Origin: Stutzerimonas xanthomarina
GTDB taxonomy: Bacteria > Pseudomonadota > Gammaproteobacteria > Pseudomonadales > Pseudomonadaceae
Direction of reading: 5' to 3'
Assembly: GCF_003935375.1 (NCBI RefSeq)
Contig: NZ_RHQM01000002.1
Span: forward strand, 1-64,000
DNA: 64,000 bases
A program made the position numbers and the translations under genes. Within the stretch, counting starts at the first letter, position 1. Each line of letters opens with the position of its first letter. Below are positions 56,616 through 64,000 of the stretch, one piece after another. Below the pieces are notes generated by a model that was not told where the DNA came from, ran no database searches, and saw nothing but the letters and a program-made list of their open reading frames with translations.

Positions 56616-58988
56616 CTAGGCCGGCCCAGGTTGTTCGCTGCGCTGCGGGCGACTGGGCTGGCGCGGCACGTCGCCGGCAACCGACGCGGCGATCAGCTTG
56701 CGCAGGCGCACCGGAATCGACTTGGCCGCCGGCACCTTGCTGCGTTCGGCATGGTGCCAGACCGGCAGCAGGGCATTGCATTCCGGGTAGTAACCGGCGC
56801 AGCAGCCTTCGGGGATATCGTACGGCGTGACCCGCAACGGGCTGACCGCGCGGTGCACGCCATCGTCGACCACGGTGATCGCCTCGATGCGGTCGCCTTC
56901 GGCCAGGCCGAGGCGGACGATGTCGTTGCGGTTCATCAGGATCACCGCGCGGGTGCCATGGATGCCGCGGAAGCGGTCGTCGTAGCCGTAGACGGTGGTG
57001 TTGAACTGGTCGTTGCTGCGCAGCGTCATCATCTGCAGCACGTCGTGCTGCTCGTGGCCGTCATCTTCGGTGTCGGGGTCGGCAACCAGCGATGGCGGGT
57101 TGATGAAGTTGGCCTTGCCGGACTCGGTATCCCAGCGTCGCTCGCTGGCGCCAAGCGGGCGATGAAAGCCGCCGGGCTCCATCATGCGCACGTTGAAGTC
57201 GTGGAAGATCTCCGGGTAGCTCTCGGCAATGGCGTCGCGTATCAGGCTGTAGTCCGCGACCCAGGCGTCCCAGTCCAGCATCGGGTTGGGTGTCAGTGTG
57301 GCCTTGGCCAGCCGCGCGATGATTGCCGGCTCCGACAGCAGCAGTTCGCCAGCGGGTTCTGCGGCGCCGCGCCAGGCGCGGATGCAGCCGGTGCTGTCCT
57401 CGGTGGTGTGACGCTGCTCGCCGGTGGCCTGACGGTCGATCTCGGTGCGCCCCAGGCAGGGCAGGATGTAGGACACCTCGCCGGTGATCAGGTGGTTGCG
57501 ATTGAGCTTGGTCGACACCTGGACCGACAGCCGCAGCCTGCGCCAGGCCGGCTCCATCTGCAGGGTGTCGGGAATGGCGCGGACGAAGTTGCCGCCCAGG
57601 CCGATGAAACCGCGGATGCTGCCGTCGAGAATGCCCTCGCAAGCCTCCACGGTGTTCACGCCGTCATCGCTTGGCGGCTCGAAGCCGAACTGCCGGCGCA
57701 GGTTGTCCGCCGGCACCTTTGCCGCCTTTTCGGTGATGCCGACGGTGCGCTGGCCCTGCACGTTGGAGTGGCCGCGCACCGGCAGGATGCCTGCGCCTTC
57801 CTTGCCGATGTTGCCGCGCAACAGCAGCAGGTTGACCAGCATCTGGATGGTCTGCACGCCGTAGCGGTGCTGGGTCAGGCCCATGCCATAAGGGGCGATC
57901 ACCCGTTCGCAGCGCGCATAGACGGTCGCTGCCGCTTCCAGCGCGGCGCGGCTGAGCCCCGAACGGCGTTCCAGCTGCGCCCAGCTGTAGCTGCGGATGC
58001 GCTGTTCGAAATCCTCGAAGCCATGGGTGTGCTGCTCGATGAAGTCCACGTCGAGCACGCGCTTGCGACCCTCGGCGACGGCCTGGTCGTCCATTTCGAA
58101 CAGCGCCTTGCACATGCCGGCGATGGCGGCCATGTCGCCGCCGATGGCGAGCTGGTGATACTGGGTGCTGATCACCGTGCTGTCCGGTGTGAGCATTTCG
58201 CGCGGCGACTGTGGATTGACGAAGCGCTCCAGACCGCGCTCGCGCAGCGGGTTGAAGGTGACAATCTGCGCGCCGCGCTCACGGGCTTCCTGCAACTGAT
58301 GCAGCATCCGCGGGCTGGAGGTGCCGGTGTTGTGGCCGAAGAAGAACAGCCCGTCGGTGTGTTCGAAGTCGTTCAGGGTGACGGTCGCCACCGGCACGCC
58401 GATGCTCTCCGGCAACGCCACCGAGGTGCTCTCGTGGCACATATTGGAGCTGTCCGGCAGGTTGTTGGTGCCGTACAGCCGCGCCAGCAGGCCATACATG
58501 TAGGCCGTTTCCAGCGCCGCGCGGCCGGACATGTAGAACACCACCTGATCGGGATCGGCCATGGCCTTGAGCTCGGCACTGATCTCGGCGAAAGCCTCAT
58601 CCCAGCTGACCGGCTGATAGTGATCGCTGGCGGCGTCGTAGCGCAGCGGATGGGTCAGCCGGCCCTGCTGCTCGAGATCATAGTCGCTCCAGTTGAGCAG
58701 CTCGCTGACGCTGTGCCTGGCAAAGAATTCCGGGCCGCAGCGCAGCGACGTGGTTTCCCACGCAGTCGCCTTGGCGCCGTTTTCGCAGAAGGACAGTAGT
58801 CGTGACGGATGCGGCTTGGCCCAGGCGCAACTGACACAGGCGAAACCGTCGATAGGTTTGTTCTGCTTGAGCAGCAGACCGATACCGGCCGGCGAAACGC
58901 GCTCACGCAGCAGGATGTTGGCGACGGAGTAGGCTGATCCCCAGCCGCCCGCGGGCGCGTGGTAGGGCCTGAACTTGGTCTGGGACAC
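56616..58988 (-). CDS. FdhF/YdeP-family molybdopterin oxidoreductase
   Basis: 790 residues. N-terminal DGFACVSCAWAKPHPSRLLSFCENG resembles the cysteine-rich start of the YdeP branch of the formate-dehydrogenase superfamily; typical molybdopterin-guanine-dinucleotide motifs follow (FYMSGRAALETAYMYGLLARLYGTNN, RGHSNVQGQRTVG, GLGGNFVRAIP). YdeP of E. coli is linked to acid resistance; its substrate is uncertain. GTG start preceded by CAGGAG. Ends before hslV on the same strand. FdhD in this window might help to activate it. Confidence 0.88.
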   Translation of the reverse strand: MSQTKFRPYHAPAGGWGSAYSVANILLRERVSPAGIGLLLKQNKPIDGFACVSCAWAKPHPSRLLSFCENGAKATAWETTSLRCGPEFFARHSVSELLNWSDYDLEQQGRLTHPLRYDAASDHYQPVSWDEAFAEISAELKAMADPDQVVFYMSGRAALETAYMYGLLARLYGTNNLPDSSNMCHESTSVALPESIGVPVATVTLNDFEHTDGLFFFGHNTGTSSPRMLHQLQEARERGAQIVTFNPLRERGLERFVNPQSPREMLTPDSTVISTQYHQLAIGGDMAAIAGMCKALFEMDDQAVAEGRKRVLDVDFIEQHTHGFEDFEQRIRSYSWAQLERRSGLSRAALEAAATVYARCERVIAPYGMGLTQHRYGVQTIQMLVNLLLLRGNIGKEGAGILPVRGHSNVQGQRTVGITEKAAKVPADNLRRQFGFEPPSDDGVNTVEACEGILDGSIRGFIGLGGNFVRAIPDTLQMEPAWRRLRLSVQVSTKLNRNHLITGEVSYILPCLGRTEIDRQATGEQRHTTEDSTGCIRAWRGAAEPAGELLLSEPAIIARLAKATLTPNPMLDWDAWVADYSLIRDAIAESYPEIFHDFNVRMMEPGGFHRPLGASERRWDTESGKANFINPPSLVADPDTEDDGHEQHDVLQMMTLRSNDQFNTTVYGYDDRFRGIHGTRAVILMNRNDIVRLGLAEGDRIEAITVVDDGVHRAVSPLRVTPYDIPEGCCAGYYPECNALLPVWHHAERSKVPAAKSIPVRLRKLIAASVAGDVPRQPSRPQRSEQPGPA

Positions 58989-59078
58989 GTCGTTTCTCCT
59001 GCTGCCAAGGGAGCTTGTCTGTTTACGACGGGGACCGCGGCGGATCGTTCAGGACCCTTTGTCACAAGGTTGTACCGC

Positions 59079-59561
59079 TCACTCCATGGCGAAGCCGTGC
59101 TGGCGCCAGGCCTCGTACACTGCGACGGCCACGGTGTTGGACAGGTTCAGGCTGCGGCTGTCGGGGCGCATCGGCAGGCGCAGGCGTTGCTCGTTGGGCA
59201 GTGCGTCGCGGATCTCCGGCGGCAGGCCGCGGCTCTCCGGGCCGAACAGCAGCGCATCGCCGCGCCGATAGCTGACTTCGTGAAAGGGCTGCGAACCCTT
59301 TGTGGTGAATGCGAACAGCCGCGGGCCGTCCGCGTTTGCGGCGTCGATGCCGATCCGCGCGAGGCAGCTCGGCAGGTCGGCGTGGCGCTCCAGCGTGGCG
59401 TACTCGTGGTAGTCGAGGCCGGCGCGGCGCAGGCGCTTGTCGTCCAGCTCGTAACCCAGCGGCTCGATCAGGTGCAGGTGACAGCCGGTATTGGCGCAGA
59501 GCCTGATAATGTTGCCGGTATTGGGCGGAATTTCCGGTTGGAACAGGATCACGTGAAACAT
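59079..59561 (-). CDS. trmL: TrmL, tRNA (cytidine/uridine-2'-O)-methyltransferase
   Basis: 160 residues. SPOUT fold: start [26 protein letters not shown], then [11 protein letters not shown] and [27 protein letters not shown], which form the SAM-binding knot. Methylates position 34 of leucine tRNAs. The frame beyond the ATG is antisense to the next gene. Divergent from the small membrane-anchored protein. Confidence 0.95.
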   Translation of the reverse strand: MFHVILFQPEIPPNTGNIIRLCANTGCHLHLIEPLGYELDDKRLRRAGLDYHEYATLERHADLPSCLARIGIDAANADGPRLFAFTTKGSQPFHEVSYRRGDALLFGPESRGLPPEIRDALPNEQRLRLPMRPDSRSLNLSNTVAVAVYEAWRQHGFAME

Positions 59562-59613
59562 GCGCAGCACCGAGGTTGAAGACCGGCGGCATTCTACCGG
59601 GGCGCAGGACCCG

Positions 59614-60009
59614 ATGCGCCGCATACGCCGGACCTTTTTCGGTTCGCTGGTGCTGATCGGGCTGCTGGTGGGGCTGATGATCGGCCGGCTCACCGCGCCC
59701 GGGCCGGTGCAACTGGAACTCGTGGAGGTGCAGCCGCAAGGCCTTTCGTTGCAGTTCGACCGCGAACCCGAGGTATATGACGAGCATCTAGAAGGGGCGT
59801 TCGCCCTGCTGTTCCAGGCCGAAGGCGAGCCGCAATCCGGACAACTGCAGATCGACGGCATGCCAGTGGCCTGGCGCGTGCAGCGGACCGGGAAAGGCCT
59901 GTTGCTGCATCTGGTGGCCGCAAGGCGGCTGCTGGGGCAATGGCACGGTGAACGCCACGATGGTGGCTGGCGTATCGCCGTGCAGGTGGCGGCCGACAAG
60001 CAGCCATGA
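59614..60009 (+). CDS. Membrane-anchored protein of unknown function
   Basis: 131 residues from MRRIRRTFF. One N-terminal hydrophobic helix (about 9-27) and a soluble, beta-rich domain ([36 protein letters not shown]). Probably periplasmic. I do not recognise the family. ATG preceded by GCAGGA. Start 18 codons downstream of the longest frame. Confidence 0.6.
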   Translation: MRRIRRTFFGSLVLIGLLVGLMIGRLTAPGPVQLELVEVQPQGLSLQFDREPEVYDEHLEGAFALLFQAEGEPQSGQLQIDGMPVAWRVQRTGKGLLLHLVAARRLLGQWHGERHDGGWRIAVQVAADKQP

Positions 60010-60034
60010 TCCAGGTGACGCCCTTGGCAGGGCG

Positions 60035-60071
60035 CTAAAAAAGATGAACCCCGCCAAGTGCGGGGTTCATC
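60035..60071 (-). terminator. Intrinsic terminator of ntrC
   Basis: 12-bp perfect stem GATGAACCCCGC / GCGGGGTTCATC (loop ACTTG on the minus strand), followed on that strand by TTTTTTA. It starts 29 nt after the ntrC stop. On the plus strand no T-run follows. Confidence 0.93.
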
Positions 60072-60099
60072 GTTACGCTCGATGCGGTGTCAGCCGCGC

Positions 60100-61532
<1,433 letters not shown>

Positions 61533-61536
<4 letters not shown>

Positions 61537-62615
61537 GCTGATGTGGCTCCTTGTTCCAGCGGTAGGAAGATCGAGAACACGGTGTGGCCAGGATGGCTCT
61601 CGCATTCGATCAGACCCTGGTGCTGACTGATGATGTTCTGGGTGATGGCAAGGCCCAGGCCGGTTCCGTCCGGGCGGCCGCTGACCATCGGGTAGAAGAG
61701 CGTGTTCTGCAGTTCGGCGGGAATCCCCGGGCCGTTGTCGATGATCTCGATGCGTGTCACCAGGCGATGACGTATATGGCCGATGGTGAACTGCCGCAGT
61801 GTGCGGGTGCGCAGGGTGAGACGGCCGAGGCCCAGCTCGTTCTGCCCGGCCAGTGCCTGCATGGCGTTGCGCATGATATTGAGCACGGCCTGGATCATCT
61901 GTTCGCGGTCCATCAGGACTTCGGGAATGCTTGGGTCGTAATCGCGCACCAAAATGATGCTTCCCTGGCATTCCGCCTCGATCAGGCTGGCGACATGTTC
62001 GAGCACTTCGTGAATGTTGGTCATCGACAGTGACGGCAGCTTGTTAGAGCCGAGCATGCGGTCGACCAGATTACGCAGGCGGTCGGCCTCCTCGATGATG
62101 ACTTCGGTGTAGTCCTTCAGGTGTTCTTCGGGTAGCTCGCGGGCCAGCAGTTGTGCCGCACCGCGAATGCCGCCCAGCGGATTCTTGATCTCGTGGGCCA
62201 GGCCGCGCACCAGCATCTTGGTGGTTTCCTGCTTGGACAGCTGGGCCTCTTCCTTGGTGATGCGCAGCAGGCGGTCGCGCGGCAGCACTTCCAGCAACAG
62301 CATGGTTTCCTGCCGGGTCAGTACCGGGGTCACCGCGTAGTCCACGGTCAGTGTCTGGCCGGTGGCGGAGGTCAGGGTGGCTTCGCGCTTGGTGAACGGA
62401 TGGGCTTCTTCAACTGCCTGGCGCAGGGCCGCCAGGGCTTCCGGCGACTCGGTGAACAGCTCGCTGATGAACTGTCCGTGGCTGCGTTGGCCGCTGACGG
62501 CCAGCAGCATTTCGGCAGCCGGGTTCATGTACTCCAGGCGCAGGCGCGAGTTGAGCAACAGCGTCGCGGTAGTCAGATTCTCGATCAGCAGGCGTTGCAG
62601 GGCTTCGTTGATCAT
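61533..62615 (-). CDS. ntrB: NtrB, nitrogen-regulation histidine kinase
   Basis: 360 residues, soluble. PAS domain (1-110), HisKA with LAHEIKNPLGGIRGAAQLL (H141) and HATPase (DNGPGIPAE, GTGLGLAITQNII). Controlled by GlnB and phosphorylates NtrC. In the usual order, upstream of ntrC. The 169-nt gap upstream carries a sigma-54 promoter and NtrC sites. Confidence 0.97.
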
Positions 62616-62648
62616 GGCTGGTCTGCGTCCGGAAGTTCAGGCAGGAAA

Positions 62649-62665
62649 TGCAAGAACCAAACCAA
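62649..62665 (-). promoter_or_regulatory. Sigma-54 promoter of ntrBC
   Basis: Minus strand TTGGTTTGGTTCTTGCA: GG and GC are separated by 10 nt, with TTGG at -24 and TTGCA at -12. Compared with TTGGCACG-N4-TTGCA only CAC is changed to TTT. The transcription start would be about 20 nt before the ntrB ATG. Confidence 0.7.
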
Positions 62666-62719
62666 ACGCGCCATTGCGGCGCGGATCGGCTTGATGCTGC
62701 AGCCCTACGGGCTGTCCGG

Positions 62720-62736
62720 TGACCCAAATTGGTGAC
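62720..62736 (-). promoter_or_regulatory. Weaker NtrC-site candidate
   Basis: TGACCC-AAATT-GGTGAC (plus-strand reading) agrees with TGCACC-N5-GGTGCA at 8 of 12 positions. Centred about 78 bp upstream of the -12 element; spacing to the strong site is about 40 bp, roughly four helical turns. Confidence 0.45.
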
Positions 62737-62759
62737 GAGCGATCCGCTCACCTGATGGG

Positions 62760-62776
62760 CGCACCAAACAGGTGCA
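62760..62776 (-). promoter_or_regulatory. Strong NtrC-binding site upstream of ntrBC
   Basis: GCACC-AAACA-GGTGC is a perfect inverted repeat with the arm sequence of the NtrC consensus. It is centred about 118 bp upstream of the -12 element, the usual enhancer distance. It lies between the end of the DUF4124 gene and ntrB. Confidence 0.8.
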
Positions 62777-62784
62777 CCCCATGA

Positions 62785-63414
62785 TCATAGAAAGGGCACG
62801 AAGGGAATGTCGCGTTTTTCCACCGGCTTGTCCTTTAGCGGGCATTCCGGGCGAGCGCCGTAATCGGCCTTCTGGCAAGGATTGACCATGCGCCGCTGGG
62901 CCAGCGAGGTGCGGATCAGGTGAAAGGGCTGGTTCGCGGTGCGTTGCAGGACGCGCTCCTGTTCATCCACGACAGCCAGCGCCAGCTGATGGGTGCCACG
63001 ATCGACGTTACTCAAGGCGAAGGAAGTCTGTTCGCCGGGTGCTCCGAACGGCTGGTCATCGAGCAGTACCTGATAGGCGTGGCCGGGGTGTAGCGTCGGT
63101 TCGGCCTGCACGGTGACGCTGACATTGCCGGCGTTGTTGCGGATCGCTTCGTCCGCCGTCGGGCTGAGGATGTGCAACTGATAGATGATGCTCGCGGCTT
63201 TCGGTGCTGCCGGCTCCGTAGGGCGTGCGGCCGGCATCGGCGGCGCAGGCATGCTGTTGGACGGCTTGAGGTGTACTTCTTCGGCCGCCTCGCCGGCCGG
63301 GCGATCGGTGAAGACCCGATTGCCCTCGGCGTCGACATAGGAGTAGACACCGGCGAAGCAGGGCAGGGCGGCCGCCAGCAGTGCGACGGCCAGGGTCTGC
63401 CGCAGGATGATCAA
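62785..63414 (-). CDS. DUF4124-domain exported protein, second copy
   Basis: 209 residues. Signal peptide 1-21 (ALPCFA), DUF4124 domain VYSYVDAEGNRVFTDRPAG, a Pro/Ala-rich linker and a C-terminal Ig-like beta domain (AGNVSVTVQAEPTLHPGHAYQVLLDDQPFG). Initiation is at a TTG that overlaps the stop of the previous DUF4124 gene (TTGA); no other Met exists before the signal peptide. In Pseudomonas such genes lie between glnA and ntrB. Function unknown. Confidence 0.82.
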   Translation of the reverse strand: MIILRQTLAVALLAAALPCFAGVYSYVDAEGNRVFTDRPAGEAAEEVHLKPSNSMPAPPMPAARPTEPAAPKAASIIYQLHILSPTADEAIRNNAGNVSVTVQAEPTLHPGHAYQVLLDDQPFGAPGEQTSFALSNVDRGTHQLALAVVDEQERVLQRTANQPFHLIRTSLAQRRMVNPCQKADYGARPECPLKDKPVEKRDIPFVPFL

Positions 63415-63959
63415 GGAGCAGGCCTCGGAGGCTTCGGACGCAATGCCGGGCTGGAGGTATTCACCCGTTGCACAGTGAACAGCTCCGGCTGGCTGCGCTG
63501 GATGACCTTCTCGCCGCTCAGTACCTCGACGTGCAGGCGATGCTCGCCCCGCTCGACATTGTTCAGTTGCAGCGAGGTTGCGGCACTGGCGGCAGCCTGG
63601 GGAATGCCGTCCAGCACGAAGCGCAAGCTGTGGCCGGGTCGTAGCGGCGGCTCCAGCAGCGCGCTGACGACGAAGGTGCCGTTGTTGGCGCGCAGGGCTT
63701 CTTCATCGGGAATCCCGCTCAGCATCAGTGTCTGGTAAGGGGTCGACTGCGTCTGCTGGCTGTCCGGCAGCGGTGGCGGCGGTTCGGGCGTGCGGATATT
63801 TACCGTATTGGCTGGCGGCAGGTCGACGGTATCGGCCTGGACACCCTCCGGTGGCTGATTGGTGAACACCGTATTGCCTTGTGCATCGGTGTACTTGTAG
63901 ATCTCGGCGAAGGCCGGAAGGCTGAGAATGAACAGCAGGCTGAACAGTGCGCTACGCAT
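63411..63959 (-). CDS. DUF4124-domain exported protein, first copy
   Basis: 182 residues. Signal peptide 1-18 (LSLPAFA), DUF4124 domain IYKYTDAQGNTVFTNQPPEG, Pro-rich linker, then the same beta domain (NNGTFVVSALLEPPLRPGHSLRFVLDGIP). Paralogue of its downstream neighbour, with the same domain order; the pair presumably arose by tandem duplication. Function unknown. Confidence 0.85.
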   Translation of the reverse strand: MRSALFSLLFILSLPAFAEIYKYTDAQGNTVFTNQPPEGVQADTVDLPPANTVNIRTPEPPPPLPDSQQTQSTPYQTLMLSGIPDEEALRANNGTFVVSALLEPPLRPGHSLRFVLDGIPQAAASAATSLQLNNVERGEHRLHVEVLSGEKVIQRSQPELFTVQRVNTSSPALRPKPPRPAP

Positions 63960-64000
63960 GGGAGGCTCCGCGGAGTTGGACTGCCGAAGCCTTGCACTGC

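Noticed and set aside
56544..58799. 751-codon open frame antisense to the molybdoenzyme
   Set aside because: Same codon-bias effect; it also runs across the hslV promoter.

Overview
The window is high-GC chromosomal DNA from a gammaproteobacterium of the Pseudomonas/Stutzerimonas (P. stutzeri) group. The evidence is the Pseudomonas-type gene order ompR-envZ, rimK-rimB-hslR-hslO-pckA, ubiE-ubiJ-ubiB-hisI-hisE-tatABC and ntrB-ntrC with paired DUF4124 genes, plus Rsm-type regulatory RNAs. Nearly all of it is core chromosome. I see no phage, insertion sequence, CRISPR array, tRNA or rRNA. The only compositionally odd stretch is the AT-rich leader of a cold-shock gene.

Layout. 1-6.2 kb: end of ompR, envZ, the rimB-rimK ribosome-modification pair, heat-shock proteins Hsp15 and Hsp33, and PEP carboxykinase. 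6.2-18.9 kb: nitroreductase, a RecQ-type helicase lacking HRDC, a soluble FIST-domain chemoreceptor, a membrane chemoreceptor, a Tat-signal aldo/keto reductase next to an NTT-like carrier, a lipoprotein, an HPF/RaiA-like protein, a histidine phosphatase and an exported DUF4432 epimerase-like protein behind a perfect LacI-family palindrome. 18.9-20.2 kb: two paralogous Rsm/CsrB-type sRNAs (GGA-loop hairpins, shared upstream element) flanking a divergent cold-shock gene. 20.2-25.7 kb: a stressosome-like operon, rsbR-rsbS-rsbT, followed by a HATPase-SpoIIE phosphatase fusion, a histidine kinase and a REC-PAS-HK-REC hybrid kinase. 25.9-31.6 kb: a LysR regulator divergent from an acyl-CoA catabolic cassette. 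31.7-36 kb: glycine-zipper protein, FdhD, and a second hybrid kinase. 36-47 kb: nucleotide and sugar housekeeping genes (yrfG, nudE, cysQ, glgP, fbp), lipoproteins, prolyl aminopeptidase, D-Tyr-tRNA deacylase. 47-53 kb: rsmE (16S methyltransferase), tatCBA, his and ubi genes, all on the minus strand. 53.6-59 kb: a pha-system orphan, DUF971, hslVU with a clear heat-shock promoter, and a YdeP-type molybdoenzyme. 59-64 kb: trmL, ntrBC with a sigma-54/NtrC promoter region, and two DUF4124 proteins.

The most interesting material is the stretch 19.0-25.7 kb. A partner-switching stressosome module whose last genes are two-component kinases lies next to a pair of GacA/RsmA-type decoy RNAs. The domain calls and RNA folds are read directly from sequence. 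The proposed wiring (stressosome to phosphatase to kinases, possibly affecting Rsm output) is inference.
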